Shown here: positions 46,892 through 60,800 of the stretch, piece by piece
Layout: each line of letters starts with the position of its first letter
How positions within the stretch are numbered: the stretch's first letter is position 1
Assembly: GCA_963580455.1 (NCBI GenBank)
Contig: OY756971.1
Span: forward strand, 10,253,001 to 10,317,000
DNA from: Euonymus europaeus
Lineage: Eukaryota; Streptophyta; Magnoliopsida; Celastrales; Celastraceae
Reading direction: 5' to 3'
DNA: 64,000 bases
Notes under the pieces: model-generated
Told to the model about the DNA's origin: nothing
The model's input: only the letters and a program-made list of their open reading frames with translations
Database searches by the model: none
Program-made: the position numbers and the translations under genes

Positions 46892-49800
46892 GGTGTACAC
46901 TTTTTATTGTGCTTCTATGTCAAATTTTACGAGTATAAGCTTCCAAGATTATTTTGATGCCAAAACACCAATTTTCTATGACAAATGGACAAAGCCGTTA
47001 AAGGCACCTCCATAAAGAGAGTTGAGCAAGTTCAGACCATCAAAGTTGCTCGGTGTACAAGTTTTATTGTTTTTCTATGTCAAATTTTACGAGTATAAGC
47101 TTCCTAGATTATTTCGATGAAAAAACTCCAACTTTCTATGACAAATGCACAAAATTGTTAAAAGCTCCTCCATAGAGAGTGTTGAGCAACTTCGGACAAT
47201 CAATGTTTTGTGTACACCTTTTAGTGTTCTTCCATTTGAAATTTTACGAGTATAAGCGTCAAGATTAATTAATTGGCAAAACACCAACTTTCTATGAGAA
47301 ATGGACAAAGCCATTAAAAGCTCCTCCATAGAGAGTGTTGATCAAGTTCGGAAAATCAAAATTTCTTGGTGTACACTTTGTATTGTTTTTCTATATCAAA
47401 TTTTATGAGTATAAGCTTCCTAGATTATTTCGATGCCAAAACACCAATTTTCTATGAGAAATGAACAAAATTGTTAAAAGCTCCTCTATAGAGAGAGTTG
47501 AGCATTTTCGAACCATCAAAGTTGCTCGGTGAAACTTTTTATTGTGCTTCTATGTCAAATTTTACGAGTATAAGCTTCCAAGATTATTTCGATGCCAAAA
47601 CACCAACTTTCTATGACAAATGGACAAAACCGTTAAAAGCTCCTCAATAGAGAGAGTTGAGCAACTTCGAACCAGAAAAGTTTCTCGGAGTACACTTTTT
47701 AATGTTCTTCTATGTCAAATTTTACAAGTATAAGCTTCCTAGATTATTTCGATGCCAAAACACCGACTTTCTATGACAAATGAACAAAATCGGTAAAAGC
47801 TCCTCCATAGAGAGAGTTGAGCAACTTCGGACCAGAAAAGTTGCTCGGTGTACACTTTTTAATGTTCTTCTATGTCAAATTTTACAAGTATAAGCTTCCT
47901 AGATTATTTCGATGTGAAAACACCAACTTTTATGACAAATGGACAAAACCGTTAAAAGCTCCTCTATAGAGAGAGTTGAGCAACTTCGGACCGTCAAAGA
48001 TGCTCTGTGTACAACTTTTATTGTTCTTTTATGCCAAATTTTATGAGTATAAGCTTCAAGATTATTTAATTGCCAAAACACCAACTTTCTATGAGAAACG
48101 GACAAAGCCGTAAAAAGCTCCTGTATTGAGAGAGTTGAGCTACCTCGGACCATCAAAGTTGCTCGGTGTACACTTTTTAATGTTCTTCTATGTCAAATTT
48201 TACAAGTATAAGCTTCCTAGATTATTTCGATTTGAAAACACCAACTTTTATGACAAATAGACAAAACCGTTAAAAGCTCCTCCATAGAGAGAGTTGAGCA
48301 ACTTCGGACCGTCAAAGATGCTCTGTGTACAACTTTTATTGTTCTTTTATGTCAAATTTTATGAGTATAAGCTTCAAGATTATTTAATTGCCAAAACACC
48401 AACTTTCTATGAGAAACGGACAAAGCCGTAAAAAGCTCCCCTATTGAGAGAGTTGAGCTACTTCGGACCATCAAAGTTGCTCGGTGTACACTTTTTAATG
48501 TTCTTCTATGTCAAATTTTACAAGTATAAACTTCCTAGATTATTTCGATGTGAAAACACCAACTTTTATGACAAATAGACAAAACCGTTAAAAGCTCCTC
48601 CATAGAGAGTATTGAGCAACTTCGGACCATCAAAGTTGCTTGGTGTACACTTTATATTGTTTTTCTATGTCAAATTTCATGAGTATAAGCTTCCTAGATA
48701 ATTTTGATGCCAAAACACCAACTTTCTATGAGAAATGGACAAAATTGTTAAAAGCTCCTCTATAGAGAGAGTTGAGCATTTTCGAACCATCAAAGTTGCA
48801 CGGTGAAACTTTTTACTGTGCTTCTATGTCAAATTTTACGAGTATAAGCTTCCAAGATTATTTCGATGCCAAAACACCAACTTTCATTGACAAATGGACA
48901 AAACCGTTAAAAGCTCCTCCATAGAGAGAGTTGAGCAACTTCGAACCAGAAAAGTTGCTCGGAGTACACTTTTTAATGTTCTTCTATGTCAAATTTTACA
49001 AGTATAAGCTTCCTATATTATTTCGATGCCAAAACACCAACTTTCTATGACCAATGGACAAAATTGTTAAAAGCTCCTCCATAGAGAGAGTTGAGCAACT
49101 TCGGACCGTCAAAGTTGCTCGGTGTACACTTTTTATTGTGCTTCTATGTCAAATTTTACGAGTATAAGCTTCCAAGATTATTTTGATGCCAAAACACCAA
49201 TTTTCTATGACAAATGGACAAAGCCGTTAAAGGCACCTCCATAAAGAGAGTTGAGCAAGTTCAGACCATCAAAGTTGCTCGGTGTACAAGTTTTATTGTT
49301 TTTCTATGTCAAATTTTACGAGTATAAGCTTCCTAGATTATTTCGAAGAAAAAACTCCAACTTTCTATGACAAATGCACAAAATTGTTAAAAGCTCCTCC
49401 ATAGAGAGTGTTGAGCAACTTCGGACAATCAATGTTTTGTGTACACCTTTTAGTGTTCTTCCATTTGAAATTTTACGAGTATAAGCGTCAAGATTAATTA
49501 ATTGGCAAAACACCAACTTTCTATGAGAAATGGACAAAGCCATTAAAAGCTCCTCCATAGAGAGTGTTGATCAAGTTCGGAAAATCAAAATTTCTTGGTG
49601 TACACTTTGTATTGTTTTTCTATATCAAATTTTATGAGTATAAGCTTCCTAGATTATTTCGATGCCAAAACACCAACTTTCTATGAGAAATGAACAAAAT
49701 TGTTAAAAGCTCCTCTATAGAGAGAGTTGAGCATTTCCGAACCATCAAAGTTGCTCGGTGAAACTTTTTATTGTGCTTCTATGTCAAATTTTACGAGTAT

Positions 49801-52800
49801 AAGCTTCCAAGATTATTTCGATGCCAAAACACCAACTTTCTATGACAAATGGACAAAACCGTTAAAAGCTCCTCAATAGAGAGAGTTGAGCAACTTCGAA
49901 CCAGAAAAGTTTCTCGGAGTACACTTTTTAATGTTCTTCTATGTCAAATTTTACAAGTATAAGCTTCCTAGATTATTTCGATGCCAAAACACCGACTTTC
50001 TATGACAAATGAACAAAATCGGTAAAAGCTCCTCCATAGAGAGAGTTGAGCAACTTCGGACCAGAAAAGTTGCTCGGTGTACACTTTTTAATGTTCTTCT
50101 ATGTCAAATTTTACAAGTATAAGCTTCCTAGATTATTTCGATGTGAAAACACCAACTTTTATGACAAATGGACAAAACCGTTAAAAGCTCCTCTATAGAG
50201 AGAGTTGAGCAACTTCGGACCGTCAAAGATGCTCTGTGTACAACTTTTATTGTTCTTTTATGCCAAATTTTATGAGTATAAGCTTCAAGATTATTTAATT
50301 GCCAAAACACCAACTTTCTATGAGAAACGGACAAAGCCGTAAAAAGCTCCTGTATTGAGAGAGTTGAGCTACCTCGGACCATCAAAGTTGCTCGGTGTAC
50401 ACTTTTTAATGTTCTTCTATGTCAAATTTTACAAGTATAAGCTTCCTAGATTATTTCGATTTGAAAACACCAACTTTTATGACAAATAGACAAAACCGTT
50501 AAAAGCTCCTCCATAGAGAGAGTTGAGCAACTTCGGACCGTCAAAGATGCTCTGTGTACAACTTTTATTGTTCTTTTATGTCAAATTTTATGAGTATAAG
50601 CTTCAAGATTATTTAATTGCCAAAACACCAACTTTCTATGAGAAACGGACAAAGCCGTAAAAAGCTCCCCTATTGAGAGAGTTGAGCTACTTCGGACCAT
50701 CAAAGTTGCTCGGTGTACACTTTTTAATGTTCTTCTATGTCAAATTTTACAAGTATAAACTTCCTAGATTATTTCGATGTGAAAACACCAACTTTTATGA
50801 CAAATAGACAAAACCGTTAAAAGCTCCTCCATAGAGAGTATTGAGCAACTTCGGACCATCAAAGTTGCTTGGTGTACACTTTATATTGTTTTTCTATGTC
50901 AAATTTCATGAGTATAAGCTTCCTAGATAATTTTGATGCCAAAACACCAACTTTCTATGAGAAATGGACAAAATTGTTAAAAGCTCCTCTATAGAGAGAG
51001 TTGAGCATTTTCGAACCATCAAAGTTGCACGGTGAAACTTTTTACTGTGCTTCTATGTCAAATTTTACGAGTATAAGCTTCCAAGATTATTTCGATGCCA
51101 AAACACCAACTTTCATTGACAAATGGACAAAACCGTTAAAAGCTCCTCCATAGAGAGAGTTGAGCAACTTCGAACCAGAAAAGTTGCTCGGAGTACACTT
51201 TTTAATGTTCTTCTATGTCAAATTTTACAAGTATAAACTTCCTATATTATTTCGATGCCAAAACACCAACTTTCTATGACCAATGGACAAAATTGTTAAA
51301 AGCTCCTCCATAGAGAGAGTTGAGCAACTTCGGACCATCAAAGTTGCTCGGTGTACACTTTTTATTGTGCTTCTATGTCAAATTTTACGAGTATAAGCTT
51401 CCAAGATTATTTTGATGCCAAAACACCAATTTTCTATGACAAATGGACAAAGCCGTTAAAGGCACCTCCATAAAGAGAGTTGAGCAAGTTCAGACCATCA
51501 AAGTTGCTCGGTGTACAAGTTTTATTGTTTTTCTATGTCAAATTTTACGAGTATAAGCTTCCTAGATTATTTCGATGAAAAAACTCCAACTTTCTATGAC
51601 AAATGCACAAAATTGTTAAAAGCTCCTCCATAGAGAGTGTTGAGCAACTTCGGACAATCAATGTTTTGTGTACACCTTTTAGTGTTCTTCCATTTGAAAT
51701 TTTACGAGTATAAGCGTCAAGATTAATTAATTGGCAAAACACCAACTTTCTATGAGAAATGGACAAAGCCATTAAAAGCTCCTCCATAGAGAGTGTTGAT
51801 CAAGTTCGGAAAATCAAAATTTCTTGGTGTACACTTTGTATTGTTTTTCTATATCAAATTTTATGAGTATAAGCTTCCTAGATTATTTCGATGCCAAAAC
51901 ACCAATTTTCTATGAGAAATGAACAAAATTGTTAAAAGCTCCTCTATAGAGAGAGTTGAGCATTTTCGAACCATCAAAGTTGCTCGGTGAAACTTTTTAT
52001 TGTGCTTCTATGTCAAATTTTACGAGTATAAGCTTCCAAGATTATTTCGATGCCAAAACACCAACTTTCTATGACAAATGGACAAAACCGTTAAAAGCTC
52101 CTCAATAGAGAGAGTTGAGCAACTTCGAACCAGAAAAGTTTCTCGGAGTACACTTTTTAATGTTCTTCTATGTCAAATTTTACAACTATAAGCTTCCTAG
52201 ATTATTTCGATGCCAAAACACCGACTTTCTATGACAAATGAACAAAATCGGTAAAAGCTCCTCCATAGAGAGAGTTGAGCAACTTCGGACCAGAAAAGTT
52301 GCTCGGTGTACACTTTTTAATGTTCTTCTATGTCAAATTTTACAAGTATAAGCTTCCTAGATTATTTCGATGTGAAAACACCAACTTTTATGACAAATGG
52401 ACAAAACCGTTAAAAGCTCCTCTATAGAGAGAGTTGAGCAACTTCGGACCGTCAAAGATGCTCTGTGTACAACTTTTATTGTTCTTTTATGCCAAATTTT
52501 ATGAGTATAAGCTTCAAGATTATTTAATTGCCAAAACACCAACTTTCTATGAGAAACGGACAAAGCCGTAAAAAGCTCCTGTATTGAGAGAGTTGAGCTA
52601 CCTCGGACCATCAAAGTTGCTCGGTGTACACTTTTTAATGTTCTTCTATGTCAAATTTTACAAGTATAAGCTTCCTAGATTATTTCGATTTGAAAACACC
52701 AACTTTTATGACAAATAGACAAAACCGTTAAAAGCTCCTCCATAGAGAGAGTTGAGCAACTTCGGACCGTCAAAGATGCTCTGTGTACAACTTTTATTGT

Positions 52801-55800
52801 TCTTTTATGTCAAATTTTATGAGTATAAGCTTCAAGATTATTTAATTGCCAAAACACCAACTTTCTATGAGAAACGGACAAAGCCGTAAAAAGCTCCCCT
52901 ATTGAGAGAGTTGAGCTACTTCGGACCATCAAAGTTGCTCGGTGTACACTTTTTAATGTTCTTCTATGTCAAATTTTACAAGTATAAACTTCCTAGATTA
53001 TTTCGATGTGAAAACACCAACTTTTATGACAAATAGACAAAACCGTTAAAAGCTCCTCCATAGAGAGTATTGAGCAACTTCGGACCATCAAAGTTGCTTG
53101 GTGTACACTTTATATTGTTTTTCTATGTCAAATTTCATGAGTATAAGCTTCCTAGATAATTTTGATGCCAAAACACCAACTTTCTATGAGAAATGGACAA
53201 AATTGTTAAAAGCTCCTCTATAGAGAGAGTTGAGCATTTTCGAACCATCAAAGTTGCACGGTGAAACTTTTTACTGTGCTTCTATGTCAAATTTTACGAG
53301 TATAAGCTTCCAAGATTATTTCGATGCCAAAACACCAACTTTCATTGACAAATGGACAAAACCGTTAAAAGCTCCTCCATAGAGAGAGTTGAGCAACTTC
53401 GAACCAGAAAAGTTGCTCGGAGTACACTTTTTAATGTTCTTCTATGTCAAATTTTACAAGTATAAACTTCCTATATTATTTCGATGCCAAAACACCAACT
53501 TTCTATGACCAATGGACAAAATTGTTAAAAGCTCCTCCATAGAGAGAGTTGAGCAACTTCGGACCATCAAAGTTGCTCGGTGTACACTTTTTATTGTGCT
53601 TCTATGTCAAATTTTACGAGTATAAGCTTCCAAGATTATTTTGATGCCAAAACACCAATTTTCTATGACAAATGGACAAAGCCGTTAAAGGCACCTCCAT
53701 AAAGAGAGTTGAGCAAGTTCAGACCATCAAAGTTGCTCGGTGTACAAGTTTTATTGTTTTTCTATGTCAAATTTTACGAGTATAAGCTTCCTAGATTATT
53801 TCGATGAAAAAACTCCAACTTTCTATGACAAATGCACAAAATTGTTAAAAGCTCCTCCATAGAGAGTGTTGAGCAACTTCGGACAATCAATGTTTTGTGT
53901 ACACCTTTTAGTGTTCTTCCATTTGAAATTTTACGAGTATAAGCGTCAAGATTAATTAATTGGCAAAACACCAACTTTCTATGAGAAATGGACAAAGCCA
54001 TTAAAAGCTCCTCCATAGAGAGTGTTGATCAAGTTCGGAAAATCAAAATTTCTTGGTGTACACTTTGTATTGTTTTTCTATATCAAATTTTATGAGTATA
54101 AGCTTCCTAGATTATTTCGATGCCAAAACACCAACTTTCTATGAGAAATGAACAAAATTGTTAAAAGCTCCTCTATAGAGAGAGTTGAGCATTTTCGAAC
54201 CATCAAAGTTGCTCGGTGAAACTTTTTATTGTGCTTCTATGTCAAATTTTACGAGTATAAGCTTCCAAGATTATTTCGATGCCAAAACACCAACTTTCTA
54301 TGACAAATGGACAAAACCGTTAAAAGCTCCTCAATAGAGAGAGTTGAGCAACTTCGAACCAGAAAAGTTTCTCGGAGTACACTTTTTAATGTTCTTCTAT
54401 GTCAAATTTTACAACTATAAGCTTCCTAGATTATTTCGATGCCAAAACACCGACTTTCTATGACAAATGAACAAAATCGGTAAAAGCTCCTCCATAGAGA
54501 GAGTTGAGCAACTTCGGACCAGAAAAGTTGCTCGGTGTACACTTTTTAATGTTCTTCTATGTCAAATTTTACAAGTATAAGCTTCCTAGATTATTTCGAT
54601 GTGAAAACACCAACTTTTATGACAAATGGACAAAACCGTTAAAAGCTCCTCTATAGAGAGAGTTGAGCAACTTCGGACCGTCAAAGATGCTCTGTGTACA
54701 ACTTTTATTGTTCTTTTATGCCAAATTTTATGAGTATAAGCTTCAAGATTATTTAATTGCCAAAACACCAACTTTCTATGAGAAACGGACAAAGCCGTAA
54801 AAAGCTCCTGTATTGAGAGAGTTGAGCTACCTCGGACCATCAAAGTTGCTCGGTGTACACTTTTTAATGTTCTTCTATGTCAAATTTTACAAGTATAAGC
54901 TTCCTAGATTATTTCGATTTGAAAACACCAACTTTTATGACAAATAGACAAAACCGTTAAAAGCTCCTCCATAGAGAGAGTTGAGCAACTTCGGACCGTC
55001 AAAGATGCTCTGTGTACAACTTTTATTGTTCTTTTATGTCAAATTTTATGAGTATAAGCTTCAAGATTATTTAATTGCCAAAACACCAACTTTCTATGAG
55101 AAACGGACAAAGCCGTAAAAAGCTCCCCTATTGAGAGAGTTGAGCTACTTCGGACCATCAAAGTTGCTCGGTGTACACTTTTTAATGTTCTTCTATGTCA
55201 AATTTTACAAGTATAAACTTCCTAGATTATTTCGATGTGAAAACACCAACTTTTATGACAAATAGACAAAACCGTTAAAAGCTCCTCCATAGAGAGTATT
55301 GAGCAACTTCGGACCATCAAAGTTGCTTGGTGTACACTTTATATTGTTTTTCTATGTCAAATTTCATGAGTATAAGCTTCCTAGATAATTTTGATGCCAA
55401 AACACCAACTTTCTATGAGAAATGGACAAAATTGTTAAAAGCTCCTCTATAGAGAGAGTTGAGCATTTTCGAACCATCAAAGTTGCACGGTGAAACTTTT
55501 TACTGTGCTTCTATGTCAAATTTTACGAGTATAAGCTTCCAAGATTATTTCGATGCCAAAACACCAACTTTCATTGACAAATGGACAAAACCGTTAAAAG
55601 CTCCTCCATAGAGAGAGTTGAGCAACTTCGAACCAGAAAAGTTGCTCGGAGTACACTTTTTAATGTTCTTCTATGTCAAATTTTACAAGTATAAACTTCC
55701 TATATTATTTCGATGCCAAAACACCAACTTTCTATGACCAATGGACAAAATTGTTAAAAGCTCCTCCATAGAGAGAGTTGAGCAACTTCGGACCATCAAA

Positions 55801-56095
55801 GTTGCTCGGTGTACACTTTTTATTGTGCTTCTATGTCAAATTTTACGAGTATAAGCTTCCAAGATTATTTTGATGCCAAAACACCAATTTTCTATGACAA
55901 ATGGACAAAGCCGTTAAAGGCACCTCCATAAAGAGAGTTGAGCAAGTTCAGACCATCAAAGTTGCTCGGTGTACAAGTTTTATTGTTTTTCTATGTCAAA
56001 TTTTACGAGTATAAGCTTCCTAGATTATTTCGAAGAAAAAACTCCAACTTTCTATGACAAATGCACAAAATTGTTAAAAGCTCCTCCATAGAGAG

Positions 56096-57846
56096 TGTTG
56101 AGCAACTTCGGACAATCAATGTTTTGTGTACACCTTTTAGTGTTCTTCCATTTGAAATTTTACGAGTATAAGCGTCAAGATTAATTAATTGGCAAAACAC
56201 CAACTTTCTATGAGAAATGGACAAAGCCATTAAAAGCTCCTCCATAGAGAGTGTTGATCAAGTTCGGAAAATCAAAATTTCTTGGTGTACACTTTGTATT
56301 GTTTTTCTATATCAAATTTTATGAGTATAAGCTTCCTAGATTATTTCGATGCCAAAACACCAACTTTCTATGAGAAATGAACAAAATTGTTAAAAGCTCC
56401 TCTATAGAGAGAGTTGAGCATTTCCGAACCATCAAAGTTGCTCGGTGAAACTTTTTATTGTGCTTCTATGTCAAATTTTACGAGTATAAGCTTCCAAGAT
56501 TATTTCGATGCCAAAACACCGACTTTCTATGACAAATGAACAAAATCGGTAAAAGCTCCTCCATAGAGAGAGTTGAGCAACTTCGGACCAGAAAAGTTGC
56601 TCGGTGTACACTTTTTAATGTTCTTCTATGTCAAATTTTACAAGTATAAGCTTCCTAGATTATTTCGATTTGAAAACACCAACTTTTATGACAAATAGAC
56701 AAAACCGTTAAAAGCTCCTCCATAGAGAGAGTTGAGCAACTTCGGACCGTCAAAGATGCTCTGTGTACAACTTTTATTGTTCTTTTATGTCAAATTTTAT
56801 GAGTATAAGCTTCAAGATTATTTAATTGCCAAAACACCAACTTTCTATGAGAAACGGACAAAGCCGTAAAAAGCTCCCCTATTGAGAGAGTTGAGCTACT
56901 TCGGACCATCAAAGTTGCTCGGTGTACACTTTTTAATGTTCTTCTATGTCAAATTTTACAAGTATAAACTTCCTAGATTATTTCGATGTGAAAACACCAA
57001 CTTTTATGACAAATAGACAAAACCGTTAAAAGCTCCTCCATAGAGAGTATTGAGCAACTTCGGACCATCAAAGTTGCTTGGTGTACACTTTATATTGTTT
57101 TTCTATGTCAAATTTCATGAGTATAAGCTTCCTAGATAATTTTGATGCCAAAACACCAACTTTCTATGAGAAATGGACAAAATTGTTAAAAGCTCCTCTA
57201 TAGAGAGAGTTGAGCATTTTCGAACCATCAAAGTTGCACGGTGAAACTTTTTACTGTGCTTCTATGTCAAATTTTACGAGTATAAGCTTCCAAGATTATT
57301 TCGATGCCAAAACACTAACTTTCTATGACAAATGGACAAAACCGTTAAAAGCTCCTCCATAGAGAGAGTTGAGCAACTTCGAACCAGAAAAGTTGCTCGG
57401 AGTACACTTTTTAATGTTCTTCTATGTCAAATTTTACAAGTATAAGCTTCCTATATTATTTCGATGCCAAAACACCAACTTTCTATGACCAATGGACAAA
57501 ATTGTTAAAAGCTCCTCCATAGAGAGAGTTGAGCAACTTCGGACCATCAAAGTTGCTCGGTGTACAATTTTTATTGTGCTTCTATGTCAAATTTTACGAG
57601 TATAAGCTTCCAAGATTATTTTGATGCCAAAACACCAATTTTCTATGACAAATGGACAAAGCCGTTAAAGGCACCTCCATAAAGAGAGTTGAGCAAGTTC
57701 AGACCATCAAAGTTGCTCGGTGTACAAGTTTTATTGTTTTTCTATGTCAAATTTTACGAGTATAAGCTTCCTAGATTATTTCGATGAAAAAACTCCAACT
57801 TTCTATGACAAATGCACAAAATTGTTAAAAGCTCCTCCATAGAGAG
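56096..57846 (+). repeat. Deleted higher-order unit lacking three monomers (1751 bp)
   Basis: This unit is 478 bp shorter than its neighbours. The GAGCATTTCCGAACC monomer (about 56413) runs into the second half of the next type (ACCGACTTTC, AAAATCGGTAAAAG), removing one monomer. The following CCAGAAAAG monomer (about 56573) runs into the second half of a type two places on (GATTTGAAAACACC), removing two more. Both fusions keep the 159-bp register. Confidence 0.85.
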
Positions 57847-60800
57847 TGTTGAGCAACTTCGGACAATCAATGTTTTGTGTACACCTTTTAGTGTTCTTCC
57901 ATTTGAAATTTTACGAGTATAAGCGTCAAGATTAATTAATTGGCAAAACACCAACTTTCTATGAGAAATGGACAAAGCCATTAAAAGCTCCTCCATAGAG
58001 AGTGTTGAGCAAGTTCGGAAAATCAAAATTTCTTGGTGTACACTTTGTATTGTTTTTCTATATCAAATTTTATGAGTATAAGCTTCCTAGATTATTTCGA
58101 TGCCAAAACACCAACTTTCTATGAGAAATGAACAAAATTGTTAAAAGCTCCTCTATAGAGAGAGTTGAGCATTTTCGAACCATCAAAGTTGCTCGGTGAA
58201 ACTTTTTATTGTGCTTCTATGTCAAATTTTACGAGTATAAGCTTCCAAGATTATTTCGATGCCAAAACACCAACTTTCTATGACAAATGGACAAAACCGT
58301 TAAAAGCTCCTCAATAGAGAGAGTTGAGCAACTTCGAACCAGAAAAGTTTCTCGGAGTACACTTTTTAATGTTCTTCTATGTCAAATTTTACAACTATAA
58401 GCTTCCTAGATTATTTCGATGCCAAAACACCGACTTTCTATGACAAATGAACAAAATCGGTAAAAGCTCCTCCATAGAGAGAGTTGAGCAACTTCGGACC
58501 AGAAAAGTTGCTCGGTGTACACTTTTTAATGTTCTTCTATGTCAAATTTTACAAGTATAAGCTTCCTAGATTATTTCGATGTGAAAACACCAACTTTTAT
58601 GACAAATGGACAAAACCGTTAAAAGCTCCTCTATAGAGAGAGTTGAGCAACTTCGGACCGTCAAAGATGCTCTGTGTACAACTTTTATTGTTCTTTTATG
58701 CCAAATTTTATGAGTATAAGCTTCAAGATTATTTAATTGCCAAAACACCAACTTTCTATGAGAAACGGACAAAGCCGTAAAAAGCTCCTGTATTGAGAGA
58801 GTTGAGCTACCTCGGACCATCAAAGTTGCTCGGTGTACACTTTTTAATGTTCTTCTATGTCAAATTTTACAAGTATAAGCTTCCTAGATTATTTCGATTT
58901 GAAAACACCAACTTTTATGACAAATAGACAAAACCGTTAAAAGCTCCTCCATAGAGAGAGTTGAGCAACTTCGGACCGTCAAAGATGCTCTGTGTACAAC
59001 TTTTATTGTTCTTTTATGTCAAATTTTATGAGTATAAGCTTCAAGATTATTTAATTGCCAAAACACCAACTTTCTATGAGAAACGGACAAAGCCGTAAAA
59101 AGCTCCCCTATTGAGAGAGTTGAGCTACTTCGGACCATCAAAGTTGCTCGGTGTACACTTTTTAATGTTCTTCTATGTCAAATTTTACAAGTATAAACTT
59201 CCTAGATTATTTCGATGTGAAAACACCAACTTTTATGACAAATAGACAAAACCGTTAAAAGCTCCTCCATAGAGAGTATTGAGCAACTTCGGACCATCAA
59301 AGTTGCTTGGTGTACACTTTATATTGTTTTTCTATGTCAAATTTCATGAGTATAAGCTTCCTAGATAATTTTGATGCCAAAACACCAACTTTCTATGAGA
59401 AATGGACAAAATTGTTAAAAGCTCCTCTATAGAGAGAGTTGAGCATTTTCGAACCATCAAAGTTGCACGGTGAAACTTTTTACTGTGCTTCTATGTCAAA
59501 TTTTACGAGTATAAGCTTCCAAGATTATTTCGATGCCAAAACACTAACTTTCTATGACAAATGGACAAAACCGTTAAAAGCTCCTCCATAGAGAGAGTTG
59601 AGCAACTTCGAACCAGAAAAGTTGCTCGGAGTACACTTTTTAATGTTCTTCTATGTCAAATTTTACAAGTATAAGCTTCCTATATTATTTCGATGCCAAA
59701 ACACCAACTTTCTATGACCAATGGACAAAATTGTTAAAAGCTCCTCCATAGAGAGAGTTGAGCAACTTCGGACCATCAAAGTTGCTCGGTGTACACTTTT
59801 TATTGTGCTTCTATGTCAAATTTTACGAGTATAAGCTTCCAAGATTATTTTGATGCCAAAACACCAATTTTCTATGACAAATGGACAAAGCCGTTAAAGG
59901 CACCTCCATAAAGAGAGTTGAGCAAGTTCAGACCATCAAAGTTGCTCGGTGTACAAGTTTTATTGTTTTTCTATGTCAAATTTTACGAGTATAAGCTTCC
60001 TAGATTATTTCGATGAAAAAACTCCAACTTTCTATGACAAATGCACAAAATTGTTAAAAGCTCCTCCATAGAGAGTGTTGAGCAACTTCGGACAATCAAT
60101 GTTTTGTGTACACCTTTTAGTGTTCTTCCATTTGAAATTTTACGAGTATAAGCGTCAAGATTAATTAATTGGCAAAACACCAACTTTCTATGAGAAATGG
60201 ACAAAGCCATTAAAAGCTCCTCCATAGAGAGTGTTGAGCAAGTTCGGAAAATCAAAATTTCTTGGTGTACACTTTGTATTGTTTTTCTATATCAAATTTT
60301 ATGAGTATAAGCTTCCTAGATTATTTCGATGCCAAAACACCAACTTTCTATGAGAAATGAACAAAATTGTTAAAAGCTCCTCTATAGAGAGAGTTGAGCA
60401 TTTTCGAACCATCAAAGTTGCTCGGTGAAACTTTTTATTGTGCTTCTATGTCAAATTTTACGAGTATAAGCTTCCAAGATTATTTCGATGCCAAAACACC
60501 AACTTTCTATGACAAATGGACAAAACCGTTAAAAGCTCCTCAATAGAGAGAGTTGAGCAACTTCGAACCAGAAAAGTTTCTCGGAGTACACTTTTTAATG
60601 TTCTTCTATGTCAAATTTTACAACTATAAGCTTCCTAGATTATTTCGATGCCAAAACACCGACTTTCTATGACAAATGAACAAAATCGGTAAAAGCTCCT
60701 CCATAGAGAGAGTTGAGCAACTTCGGACCAGAAAAGTTGCTCGGTGTACACTTTTTAATGTTCTTCTATGTCAAATTTTACAAGTATAAGCTTCCTAGAT

